Positions 31,139 through 39,478 of a stretch of 64,000 nt of DNA are shown here, piece after piece; within the stretch, counting starts at the first letter, position 1, and the number at the start of each line of letters is the position of its first letter. The notes beneath the pieces are model-generated. The model ran no database searches. It was given only the letters and a program-made list of their open reading frames with translations, and was not told the DNA's origin. The position numbers and the translations under genes were made by a program. Source of the DNA: Bacillus crepusculi (GTDB lineage Bacteria; Bacillota; Bacilli; Bacillales; Bacillaceae); contig NZ_JACXXE010000001.1 of assembly GCF_014764715.1 (NCBI RefSeq), positions 124,001-188,000 of the forward strand. Reading direction: 5' to 3'.

Positions 31139-31385
31139 TTAGTTTGTTTTTAACCAAAGTAAAGAGTCGATCTAAGGTGCGGAAGTGGTCCGGGTGTAAT
31201 TCTTCGTCTTCAAACGAAACATGAAAGGTATCCTCAAGTGCAATAACAAATGAGACGATTTGTACAGAATTTAACCCTAAAGCTTTTAAACTATCATCCC
31301 GACCTGGCTGCTCAGTGAGTGACAACTTATTCATCACTAGTTCGACAATCTGTTCTTCAACTTCTGTTAATGTCAGTTCATTCAT
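31125..31385 (-). CDS. Free-standing carrier protein 2 (GLNS variant)
   Basis: An 86 aa carrier-protein fold with the attachment motif ALGLNSVQIV; the modified serine is residue 40. The usual Asp before Ser is Asn here. ATG 31385 is 8 bases after AGGAG on the minus strand. It resembles carrier protein 1 in length and in the acidic helix (ALEDTFHVSFEDEELHPDHF) but differs in sequence, so the two probably hold different substrates or act at different steps. It is convergent with the ABC gene and divergent from the HPr-kinase-like gene, with only 59 bases of shared upstream region. Confidence 0.85.
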   Translation of the reverse strand: MNELTLTEVEEQIVELVMNKLSLTEQPGRDDSLKALGLNSVQIVSFVIALEDTFHVSFEDEELHPDHFRTLDRLFTLVKNKLTKTL

Positions 31386-31444
31386 GTCGTGGCTCCTTTC
31401 TAAGAGATCGATACACTTTACATTTTGGTTGATTCAGGAAAAAA

Positions 31445-32497
31445 ATGCAATTGTTTTTACAAATCTATCATAAGGGGTTGCATTCATTGTCATATGTAAG
31501 CTATCAGAAAGAAGATGCTCGCGTAGTATTAGGTGCAGATGAATCCATACAGAATCTAGTTATGAGTAAAGTCCATCCCTATATTGATTGGAACAAAACA
31601 GCAGGGACACATGAAGAAGTTTGGACGATTTTAACAGGTGAATACGCACAAAAAATTCAAAAGGAAATGACACTTGAAGAAGTATTTTACGAAACCAAGC
31701 TGGAGCCACGTTGCCGCTACCTTTATCATGGAGAGAAAAAAGTGATCGTCATTGACGAGCCAAAGGATGTGCGGTGGGTGGCGCAACACGCATTACGGCT
31801 AATAAGAGTTCTGCTTCGTCTTATGTGTTATCAAAAGGGACTCATCTACTTGCACGGCGGCATAATGGAGATGAATCATAAAGGTGTTGCATTGATAGGA
31901 GGGTCTAGAGCGGGGAAAACATCCACAATTTTATCCATGTTAGCCTTAACCGATGCCCGTTATATAACAAATGATGACATAGGTATTGAATACAAGGACA
32001 ATCAGTACACAGGCACTGGATGGCCGAGATCAATGAGCATCCGTAAAGATTCATTTGAAGCAATCGAAGCGCTCGGTACTCAATACAGGCTCCAAACATC
32101 GAGTCATCCATTTAATGAAGATGATAAGAACTATCATTTTGTATATCCAGAGGAATTAGAAAAATGGTTTTCGCGGGCAGTTAAAACAAAGGGGAAAATC
32201 GATGTGATCGTGTTTCCTGAATTTTTACCTCACGGACAAACCGGTGCAGAGCTTTCTAAAATCACTCCACAAGAGGCAGCGGAGCGCCTGAAGCAGCATG
32301 CGGTGATCAATCCCGGAAGACATAATGAGTTCTTACTACCTTATTTCACATTGCCGACACCTCAAGAGTTAGAACCATTTCTTGATACACTTGCGAAAAA
32401 GATCCCTTGTTATTCATTAAAGCAGGCATTTACTTCTTTAGAAAAAGGAACGGCTTTACTTCAAGAGCTACTTGAACAATCCGACATTGTGGTTTGA
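31445..32497 (+). CDS. HPr-kinase-like P-loop protein 1
   Basis: A 350 aa protein with an HprK-type kinase core. The P-loop GGSRAGKTS is at residues 152-160, preceded by YLHGG (the His-containing strand typical of this family) and followed by YITNDDIGI near 173-181. It lacks the canonical HprK signature region, so it is a small-molecule or peptide kinase relative rather than the carbon-catabolite regulator. Similar proteins are tailoring enzymes in some Bacillales lasso-peptide clusters (for example phosphorylation of paeninodin). The ribosome binding site is weak (CAGGAAAAA). It is followed by the CYTH, nucleotidyltransferase and second HprK-like genes in one direction. Confidence 0.75.
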   Translation: MQLFLQIYHKGLHSLSYVSYQKEDARVVLGADESIQNLVMSKVHPYIDWNKTAGTHEEVWTILTGEYAQKIQKEMTLEEVFYETKLEPRCRYLYHGEKKVIVIDEPKDVRWVAQHALRLIRVLLRLMCYQKGLIYLHGGIMEMNHKGVALIGGSRAGKTSTILSMLALTDARYITNDDIGIEYKDNQYTGTGWPRSMSIRKDSFEAIEALGTQYRLQTSSHPFNEDDKNYHFVYPEELEKWFSRAVKTKGKIDVIVFPEFLPHGQTGAELSKITPQEAAERLKQHAVINPGRHNEFLLPYFTLPTPQELEPFLDTLAKKIPCYSLKQAFTSLEKGTALLQELLEQSDIVV

Positions 32498-32517
32498 GTT
32501 TTTTTTGGAGGTGAATC

Positions 32518-33096
32518 ATGGTTGAGCAAGAGTATAAATATTTGCTGTCACAGACAGATTTTCAGCACATACACGATACGTTAAGTCGAAGTCATCAACC
32601 TACTCATATACTTAACTTCAATTACTACTACGACACCCCTGATTTTTTATTTAAGCGATTTGGCTATACGATACGTATCCGACAAATCGGCGATAAACTA
32701 ACACTTGAGATAAAAAGTCCCAGTCAAACCTCTGGATATAAAAGAATAAGAGAAGAAACTTCATTTCCTATTGATGATTTACCGCAAAAGTTAGATTTAA
32801 AGAACATAATAACGTCTCTGCCTTTTACATTCACTCAACATCCAGAATTATTAGGTTTATTAGTAACTGAACGCACAACCTTTTACATGGAGACAGGCGT
32901 AAAAGTGGACTTAGATCAAAGCAGCTATCTTGGGATGACAGATTATGAATTAGAAATTGAATATGACAGTGAAAAGGCGTATGAGGCAGATAAATGGTTT
33001 GATACATTAACTGGTGATTTGGACATGCCAGCCAATCGAAAAGGGAAACGTTCTCGATTTATCACAAGATTTAAATCGTTATATGGGAAGGGGTAG
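32518..33096 (+). CDS. CYTH-domain triphosphate tunnel protein
   Basis: A 192 aa protein of the CYTH superfamily (adenylate cyclase class IV, thiamine triphosphatase, inorganic triphosphatase). The N-terminal ExExK motif (VEQEYKYLL, residues 2-10) is present, with paired charged strands FGYTIRIRQIGDKLTLEIKSP and YELEIEYDSEKAYE. These residues coordinate triphosphate and metal in the tunnel. GGAGGTGAATC precedes ATG 32518. The activity is probably hydrolysis of a triphosphate group. The archaeal-type AdoMet synthetase in the same cluster would release triphosphate, which is one possible link (inference). Confidence 0.8.
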   Translation: MVEQEYKYLLSQTDFQHIHDTLSRSHQPTHILNFNYYYDTPDFLFKRFGYTIRIRQIGDKLTLEIKSPSQTSGYKRIREETSFPIDDLPQKLDLKNIITSLPFTFTQHPELLGLLVTERTTFYMETGVKVDLDQSSYLGMTDYELEIEYDSEKAYEADKWFDTLTGDLDMPANRKGKRSRFITRFKSLYGKG

Positions 33097-33102
33097 TCAA
33101 GC

Positions 33103-34248
33103 ATGCGGGCTGTTTTGGATCAATCCACTCTCTCAAATGAGCAGAGGCTATTATTACTTGGCTCACGTATTCAATTAGATGAACAAGAAGAAGAGTCCAT
33201 TAGAGACTTATTAAATGATGGTATAGATATGCCGAAGTTTATCGGACTTGCATCTAGACATAAGGTGCTTCAGCTTGTTACACCCCATTTGATTCGCCTT
33301 GATGTCGAAAAAGACATAACGACAACGTACAAATTTTTGCTTCACTATCACTATATAGGCAATCGTCAAAAAAACATGGTGAGATTTCAAGAATTCAAGC
33401 GTCTTTTACAAACATTTCGAGAGGCAAAGCTGAAAGCGGTCCCTCTTAAAGGAGCCATATTAACACCGCTTGTATACAAAGATTATGGACTGCGAATGAT
33501 GTCAGACCTTGACTTCCTGATTCACCCAGATGATCGAAAGAGTGCATCTTTATTGCTCAAGAATGAAGGTTTTATCATTGGGAAATATGACTGGGCAACC
33601 GATCAAGAAATTCCGATTTCTCGAGAAGAAGAAATGATGTGGAGAATCAATGCGGGGAATCTCTATTCTCATATTAAACGGAGTGGAGAAGACTTTTTGA
33701 AGGTACACCGCGTCGATTTTTCTTATGATGTTGAGCTGAAGAAAAACTATCAGGCAACAAGTGCTTTGCTGGATGCTTCTGAAGAAAAGTCATTTTTTCA
33801 AACGGACACCTATTTGCTTCAACCTTTAGATTTTCTCATCCATCTTGCCTTCCATTTATACAAGGAGGCAACAAATGTACAGTATGTCTACTTACATGCA
33901 GATCTTAATTTGATCAAGTTTTGTGATGTAAGGGAATATGTCATGTACGCTGAAAAGCAACACCAACTCGATTGGCATGCCTTACAAGAAAGAGCGAAGG
34001 AACTAGGAGCTGAAAAAGCACTTTTTTACACGTTTACTTTTTTAGACTTATTATATCAAACGAACTATATCGACCACTTGCAGAAGCTAGACATGAGTGA
34101 TCAATCTTTCTTAGAAACGTATGGTGAAAATGATTTCGGCTCTTTGAAACTTTGGAAAAAATCCTTTGTCGATCGTTTTTTTAGTCTGGATAATCGCGAT
34201 GAGCTTGAAGAGGAACCGGCCATACAGCTATTTCCTGAAAGGCAATAG
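33103..34248 (+). CDS. NTP_transf_5-type nucleotidyltransferase-like protein 1
   Basis: A 381 aa protein with the nucleotidyltransferase signature VPLKGAIL (residues 113-120) and GLRMMSDLDFLIHP (129-142). Asp135 and Asp137 are the probable metal ligands. This family occurs beside HPr-kinase-like genes in several peptide natural product clusters, but its chemistry is poorly known. A paralogue is encoded at 45888. The start ATG 33103 is six bases after the CYTH stop, with a GGAAGGGG site inside the upstream gene. Confidence 0.78.
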   Translation: MRAVLDQSTLSNEQRLLLLGSRIQLDEQEEESIRDLLNDGIDMPKFIGLASRHKVLQLVTPHLIRLDVEKDITTTYKFLLHYHYIGNRQKNMVRFQEFKRLLQTFREAKLKAVPLKGAILTPLVYKDYGLRMMSDLDFLIHPDDRKSASLLLKNEGFIIGKYDWATDQEIPISREEEMMWRINAGNLYSHIKRSGEDFLKVHRVDFSYDVELKKNYQATSALLDASEEKSFFQTDTYLLQPLDFLIHLAFHLYKEATNVQYVYLHADLNLIKFCDVREYVMYAEKQHQLDWHALQERAKELGAEKALFYTFTFLDLLYQTNYIDHLQKLDMSDQSFLETYGENDFGSLKLWKKSFVDRFFSLDNRDELEEEPAIQLFPERQ

Positions 34249-34271
34249 CAAATGAAAAAGGAGGAATCTAA

Positions 34272-35441
34272 ATGGATATAAAGGCACTCTTTGAAAAGTC
34301 TGAGGAAGCGTTTCCATATAAGAAATCATTTGTGTTTGCAGGGATTCATTTTAAAATTTTATCAACAGAATCGCTTGCTATTGAAGATATTGAACATTAT
34401 ATACCGAAAGAGCCAGTCAGCCATATCGGCGATATCCCTTCACAGATTGACATACGTTTTATCATTGATCCGGTGCTCGAACAATCCATTCGCAGCGATT
34501 GCTTCAAAAAAGGTGAAACGATTACAGCAAAAAGAAAGTTTACTTACAAACGATTCAAGTCAGACGATCAAATTTTCTTTGCATCACATGAAGGTGACGA
34601 GCCGCACAGTGTGGCGGTTGTTAAAGGACGTTATGCTGTGATCGGAAAAAATAAAAATGAGTCTGCGATACGCTGTCCACTGCGAATCGTTCGAGAAATC
34701 GCGCTTAGAACGTTAGAAAATCAGGGGGGATGCTTTACGCATGCAGCAGCTGTCTCTTTTGAAGAAGGTAAAAAAGGCGCATTAATTATAGGAGATAAAG
34801 GTGCAGGGAAGTCTACCACTATGTGGCAGTTTTTGCATAATGGAGGAGCTGACTTTATCACAAATGATCGGTCCATTTCGATGCTTGAAGATCAGGAACT
34901 TACTGTATATGGGTGGCCGATGTGCTTAGCGCTTGGAGTAGGAACTGTCCAAGCAACAACAAATATACAGGAATTAAAAAATAGAACATTTAGCAGGTCT
35001 CAGGATGAAAGAATATGGGATGAAACCATTTCAACAGAAGAAGAAGCGAAAGAAAAATGGGCGAGCGGCTGTAAGTTTGAAATTACGCCAAAGGAAGCTG
35101 CTGAAATGACTGGAACAACCATTCGAAGCTCAACCAAGGTAGATATGGTGATTTTTCCCTCACTCAAAATAGGTTCAGGTGAAATTAGGCTGGTGCCAGT
35201 AAAAAAAGATGATCAAAAAGCGAAAGACATTATGGTAGCAAATATAAGAGAGCCAGAAGATCCTGATTATTTAAAAGGCTGGCTCGGGCTTCGAAGTGTT
35301 TCAGATACCTTTCTTGAACAAAAGGCATCTGAGCTCATCCATCACTTGTTTCACATGCCATGTTTTTATTTAGAGGGCGATCCGCGAAAGCTGCAGAAAG
35401 CGATTCCAGATTTATTAAACAAAAAAGCAAGTTCAATTTAA
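34272..35441 (+). CDS. HPr-kinase-like P-loop protein 2
   Basis: A 389 aa relative of the protein encoded at 31445. P-loop GDKGAGKST is at residues 174-182, preceded by GCFTHAAAV (His157) and followed by DFITNDRSI near 194-202. The N-terminal 120 residues form a separate beta-rich region. AAAAAGGAGGAA precedes ATG 34272. The stop overlaps the converging serine hydrolase gene by four bases. Two HprK-like kinases in one cluster suggest two successive phosphorylations or two substrates. No precursor peptide was found to receive phosphate. Confidence 0.75.
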   Translation: MDIKALFEKSEEAFPYKKSFVFAGIHFKILSTESLAIEDIEHYIPKEPVSHIGDIPSQIDIRFIIDPVLEQSIRSDCFKKGETITAKRKFTYKRFKSDDQIFFASHEGDEPHSVAVVKGRYAVIGKNKNESAIRCPLRIVREIALRTLENQGGCFTHAAAVSFEEGKKGALIIGDKGAGKSTTMWQFLHNGGADFITNDRSISMLEDQELTVYGWPMCLALGVGTVQATTNIQELKNRTFSRSQDERIWDETISTEEEAKEKWASGCKFEITPKEAAEMTGTTIRSSTKVDMVIFPSLKIGSGEIRLVPVKKDDQKAKDIMVANIREPEDPDYLKGWLGLRSVSDTFLEQKASELIHHLFHMPCFYLEGDPRKLQKAIPDLLNKKASSI

Positions 35442-36520
35442 ATAGACGATTGTCTAAACATTCGTTTGAGCCGGTCTTCACGCTTTTTCATCTTTTCATT
35501 ATCTGCTGGAAGCATGAGTTGAAAGAGCATATCAGCGATTGGTCTTGCGATCCGTTCGTCAGAGTTTAATAGAATGCAAATGCCTAATTTTTGTTTTGGG
35601 ATGAATCCGATATAGGAGGTGAATCCTTTAATTTCTCCGCTATGTTCAGCTAGGGTGTATCCGTTGAAAGGTCTTAAGAACCATGAAAGGCCAACGCCTC
35701 TGCTGAAATCTTCTTCAACCATAACGGGGCTTTGCATTTCCTTTAACGAATGCTGATGAAGCAGGCGGCTTCCGTCATATTGAGCTTGGATGAGCTGAAT
35801 CAAATCATCTGCGGTAGAGAAGAGTCCACTTGAACCGTCTTCCCAAGATGGTGTTTCAGCACTTGGATAGGATATATCAGATAAGCCAGATGAAGAAATT
35901 GTATACCCTTTTGCTGTGGATGGTGTTTCAATAAACCCAGTTTGCTTCAAATGGAGCGGATCTAGAATCTGGGATTGCATTAACTCTCTAAATGGTTGGC
36001 CACTTACTTTCTCTAGTACTTTACTTAAAATAGAATAGCCAAGGCTAGAATAATTGATGATAGACCAAGGTGGTGTGAATATGGTGAGCATGTCAATACA
36101 CTCAGCTAATGTTATATCTCTTATCTGGCTCGCTTTATCTAGTGTTTTGGGCAGGCCCGATATATGAGAGGCAATCATACGGAAAGTGAGAGGAACTGGT
36201 TCAGATACATGACTTTTTAATAAAGATAGTAAAGGTTCGTAAGTCTGAATGGGCTTATCGAGTTGAATCAACCCCTCATCTCGCAGTTTCATCATGACCA
36301 TTGCAGTAAAAGGTTTAGTCACAGAGCCAATTCGAAAGGTTGTGTCTTTTGTGACTGGAGTGCCACTTTCCAGATCAGCTAGTCCCTCATGCCATGACCA
36401 AATTTGCTCAGCTTCATGGGAAATGCACACGGAGCAGCCAGGGATTTGATGTTGTTTCAGTAACTTTTTAATATCAGTGGTTTTTTCTTGTAATCGCTGT
36501 ATGATCAATTCATTGATCAA
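35438..36520 (-). CDS. Serine hydrolase of the class C beta-lactamase / esterase fold
   Basis: A 360 aa protein from TTG 36520, chosen because AAAGAGGTG lies six bases before it; ATG 36538 lies upstream of that site. The nucleophile motif is SVTK (residues 66-69). The second motif, normally YxN, reads NYSSLGY, so the Asn is replaced by Ser. The third motif is HSG in AEHSGEIKGF. There is no signal peptide. Candidates are an esterase, amidase or transacylase acting on the cluster product. A housekeeping peptidase is less likely given the cytoplasmic form. It is the only long minus-strand gene in the cluster and faces the AdoMet synthetase gene divergently. Confidence 0.82.
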   Translation of the reverse strand: MINELIIQRLQEKTTDIKKLLKQHQIPGCSVCISHEAEQIWSWHEGLADLESGTPVTKDTTFRIGSVTKPFTAMVMMKLRDEGLIQLDKPIQTYEPLLSLLKSHVSEPVPLTFRMIASHISGLPKTLDKASQIRDITLAECIDMLTIFTPPWSIINYSSLGYSILSKVLEKVSGQPFRELMQSQILDPLHLKQTGFIETPSTAKGYTISSSGLSDISYPSAETPSWEDGSSGLFSTADDLIQLIQAQYDGSRLLHQHSLKEMQSPVMVEEDFSRGVGLSWFLRPFNGYTLAEHSGEIKGFTSYIGFIPKQKLGICILLNSDERIARPIADMLFQLMLPADNEKMKKREDRLKRMFRQSSI

Positions 36521-36630
36521 AATAGACACCTCTTTCATACAGAATATATATATATTACCAAATGTTTCATGCGGAATTAAGGTGATCTATCAATATTTTT
36601 TATATTTTAAAAGAGAGCGGGCGATAGATA

Positions 36631-37860
36631 ATGAAAACAATTCAAAAAACAATTCTTGATATTTTAAAAGGCGATGGCCAAGATATTGAACAAATTCCAT
36701 ATGAGCTTGTAGAACGCAAAGGCGTAGGGCATCCAGATACAATGTGTGATGCCATAGCAGAAAGAGCTTCTCAATACTACTCTCAATATTGCATGGAGCA
36801 TTTCGGAAGAGTGGCACATCACTGGTTTGACAAAGTCATGCTTCTTGGCGGAGATGCAGATGTACAGTATGGGAAAGGAACGATGGTCAAGCCTTATCAA
36901 GTTGTATTTGCTGGAAAAGGGGCGTATGCATACGGCGAGGAGCCGATTCCTCTTAAGAAAATCCTTTTTGATGCAGCTAAGGATGTGCTATCAGAAGTGA
37001 CAACAGGATTCGATCCTGACGAGCATCTCGTCATTGATTGCCGAATAGTAGATCATCAAGGGGCTGGTCGTAAAGACTCGAGATATCGTCCGATGGTCGA
37101 AACAGACATGATTGAGATCGGTGATCCAAAGCTTGTTTCAAATGACTGTAACTTATTACATGCTCATGCACCATTAAGCCGTCTTGAAAAGTTGGTTCTT
37201 TATACAGAGCGTTATGTAAATGGACCAGATTTTAAAAGGGTAAACCCAGATACTGGCTGGGACGTGAAAATATTTGGAAGCAGGCGGCATGAAGAATTCA
37301 AACTCATTGTGAATATGCCTTTCTTAGCAAAAGATATTCATAGCATAGATGAGTATTTTGCTCGTAAAAAAGAATGCCAGGATCAAATCGCGCAGTATAT
37401 TGATGAAACGTTAGGACTTAAACCGGATCTCATGCTAAACGCAACCGATCGCAACGGTCGTCCATATTTAACAGCACTTGGATCTGTGGCGGATACTGGG
37501 GATGTGGGAGTAGTTGGCAGGGGGAATAGATTAAATGGACTTATCACGCCAATGCGATCAATGAGTATTGAAGCTCCAGCTGGAAAAAACCCACTTGATC
37601 ACACAGGGAAATTGTACGGAGTGCTGGCTCAAAGGTTGGCAGATCAAATTTTTGAAACCATTCAAAAGCCAACAGAAGTGCATATCTTTACTTCAAAAGA
37701 GGCACCTCTCCATAACCCTGATGAAATTGCGGTTCGTATTCAACAATGGGATGGAGATGAGGAAGAAAGAAGGCGAATTGAAGATCTTGTCATGAAAGCT
37801 GTACATTCAATGGGCGATGTCACAAAAGATTTAATTTTTAAAGGCATTACAATGTGGTAA
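36631..37860 (+). CDS. Archaeal-type S-adenosylmethionine synthetase
   Basis: A 409 aa protein of the archaeal MAT family (PF01941 type), unrelated in sequence to bacterial MetK. Hallmarks are VERKGVGHPDTMCDAIAE (residues 28-45), HQGAGRKDSRYRP, and GRGNRLNGLITPMRSMSIEA (297-315) followed by GKNPLDHTGK. Such an enzyme joins the adenosyl group of ATP to methionine or an analogue and releases phosphate and diphosphate. Bacillus has its own metK elsewhere, so this copy is probably dedicated to the pathway or handles an unusual substrate. It overlaps the next gene by 7 bases. Confidence 0.88.
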   Translation: MKTIQKTILDILKGDGQDIEQIPYELVERKGVGHPDTMCDAIAERASQYYSQYCMEHFGRVAHHWFDKVMLLGGDADVQYGKGTMVKPYQVVFAGKGAYAYGEEPIPLKKILFDAAKDVLSEVTTGFDPDEHLVIDCRIVDHQGAGRKDSRYRPMVETDMIEIGDPKLVSNDCNLLHAHAPLSRLEKLVLYTERYVNGPDFKRVNPDTGWDVKIFGSRRHEEFKLIVNMPFLAKDIHSIDEYFARKKECQDQIAQYIDETLGLKPDLMLNATDRNGRPYLTALGSVADTGDVGVVGRGNRLNGLITPMRSMSIEAPAGKNPLDHTGKLYGVLAQRLADQIFETIQKPTEVHIFTSKEAPLHNPDEIAVRIQQWDGDEEERRRIEDLVMKAVHSMGDVTKDLIFKGITMW

Positions 37861-38909
37861 AAAAGATGAAAAAAAAAGTCATTGATGCAGTCCATGCATG
37901 TGTGAATACAGAAGAGCCTTTGACAGTGACAATTCAACCATACGAAGTCAAAAAACATCAGGATATGAATCAGCATCATGTTCTCATCATGCTCAAGCCT
38001 GAATTAACCAACATCCATCAGGGGGTTCAGCTGGATCGAATACTAGATGAATTACTGAACCGTTTAGCTGATGATGATGTAGAAATAGGGGCCGTCCGCG
38101 TTTTATCATCCTTATATTTGAAAGAAGAGAAAATATTAGAAAATCAATATGGGATGCTCAATCGAATTTCTAGAAACGGTCTGAGTGAATTGTCAGAAGC
38201 AGCAAAAAAGGTGCTGTCAACAAAATACCCGGAGTATAGAACGAAGGAACATTTGATTTATGGAGGACATCAATTTTTACAAAAGTATCAAGAGCTCACG
38301 CCATATGGTTTAGAGCTTTTAACAAGAAATGTCAAGGTGGATAAGTTAGGTGCAGGGACATATGCAATTGAGGTAGAGGTGGACGGAGAAAAGATGCTCC
38401 TGCTCAATTCATTCCATCCTTGTCAAATTGATTGGTTCACTACCCCTAGGCGGTCTGTTATTGTCATTGAATGTTTTACTCAAAAGCCAATGAGGGTGAT
38501 GAGAGAACACTTTATTGGTGCAACTGATCCTCACGAAGCGAGAGAAGGATCCTTTAAACACATGCTGCTCACAGAGCAAAAAAGGTTCGGCTTAACAAAC
38601 GTTTGTACACGGTTTAACGGCATACATCTTTCACCAGGTCCTATAGAGGCAATGGCCGGAATGATTCGTTATTTTAGTACATCTGGAAAAAGGTTGTCAC
38701 CCTCGCATACACTTTTTGGCCAGCTGTTAAGGGAAAAAGGCTTTTCGGCGGAGGAATTAGATTTATTATGTGAAGATGTGTCCATCAGTTCAAGTGGTAC
38801 AAGAGAAACACCTGTATTTGAATTAACTGAAAACCTAAACTGGGATGAAGCGCTTGCTTTACTATTAAAAGTGAAAAACGACATCCAAAAGCATGAACGT
38901 GTTCTGTAA
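37854..38909 (+). CDS. Large NDP-kinase-like protein with inserted and C-terminal regions
   Basis: A 351 aa protein that I read as a divergent nucleoside diphosphate kinase. HHVLIMLKPEL (Lys48) matches the NDK N-terminal strand. REHFIGATDPHEAREGS (217-233) matches the region after the Kpn loop. NGIHLSPGPIEAM (255-267) matches the active site NxxHxSxxxxEA, with His258 as the phosphorylated histidine. Ordinary NDKs are about 150 aa. Here roughly 100 residues are inserted between the two halves and about 75 are added at the C-terminus. GTG 37854 or ATG 37866 may be the start. Overlap with the AdoMet synthetase gene suggests a joint function. The substrate is unknown. Confidence 0.65.
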   Translation: MVKKMKKKVIDAVHACVNTEEPLTVTIQPYEVKKHQDMNQHHVLIMLKPELTNIHQGVQLDRILDELLNRLADDDVEIGAVRVLSSLYLKEEKILENQYGMLNRISRNGLSELSEAAKKVLSTKYPEYRTKEHLIYGGHQFLQKYQELTPYGLELLTRNVKVDKLGAGTYAIEVEVDGEKMLLLNSFHPCQIDWFTTPRRSVIVIECFTQKPMRVMREHFIGATDPHEAREGSFKHMLLTEQKRFGLTNVCTRFNGIHLSPGPIEAMAGMIRYFSTSGKRLSPSHTLFGQLLREKGFSAEELDLLCEDVSISSSGTRETPVFELTENLNWDEALALLLKVKNDIQKHERVL

Positions 38910-38922
38910 CGGAGGGAACAAC

Positions 38923-39474
38923 TTGAGTAAAGAAGGAGTTAGCCAGCGCATTTGGATTGTTGGTCCACCTGGATCAGGGAAAACGACACTCGCAAACCGA
39001 TTGAAACAGGACTTATCCTTACCTCACTATGAGCTCGATGCCCTTTTCTGGCAAGCAGACTGGAACAAGACAGATAAAAAGCTGTTTATTGAAAACGTTC
39101 ATGAAATTGTCAAACAAAGGAAATGGGTTGTCGATGGACAATATTCATCTGTTCATCACATATTGGCTGAATATGCTGATACGATCATTTGGCTCGATGT
39201 GAAGAGAAGACAGACGTTTCCTAGTCTCATCAAAAGGACGTTTAAACGTCTAATCACAAAAGAGAAGCTTTGGAATGGAAATAGGGAGAGGATTGGCAAT
39301 GCGCTGCAATTTTTCTCATATGCCTTTCATGTGTATCCAGAGGTCCTCCATCATAACGAAAAGCTTTTTCATCAATTAAAGGAAGCATCACATGTGACAT
39401 GTCTACGAGTAAACAAGCGAGAAGAGGTAGAACAGGTGATAAAGAAAATCAATCATCTTAAAGAAAAGGGGTGA
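38923..39474 (+). CDS. Adenylate-kinase-like / FlaR-like P-loop protein
   Basis: A 183 aa P-loop kinase of the group often annotated as DNA topology modulation protein or AAA ATPase. Walker A GPPGSGKTT is at residues 14-22. The family pattern DALFWQADWNKTD...KWVVDGQYSSV...ADTIIWLDVKRR is clear. TTG 38923 follows GGAGGG with six-base spacing; ATG 38893 overlaps the upstream gene and lacks a site. It is probably a small nucleotide or metabolite kinase. Its place after the NDP-kinase-like gene suggests nucleotide metabolism within the pathway. Confidence 0.8.
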   Translation: MSKEGVSQRIWIVGPPGSGKTTLANRLKQDLSLPHYELDALFWQADWNKTDKKLFIENVHEIVKQRKWVVDGQYSSVHHILAEYADTIIWLDVKRRQTFPSLIKRTFKRLITKEKLWNGNRERIGNALQFFSYAFHVYPEVLHHNEKLFHQLKEASHVTCLRVNKREEVEQVIKKINHLKEKG

Positions 39475-39478
39475 GGCC

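Noticed and set aside
36539-36630. SAM riboswitch before the archaeal-type AdoMet synthetase
   Set aside because: The divergent intergenic stretch is only about 110 bases and AT-rich, with no S-box-like conserved helices or terminator.
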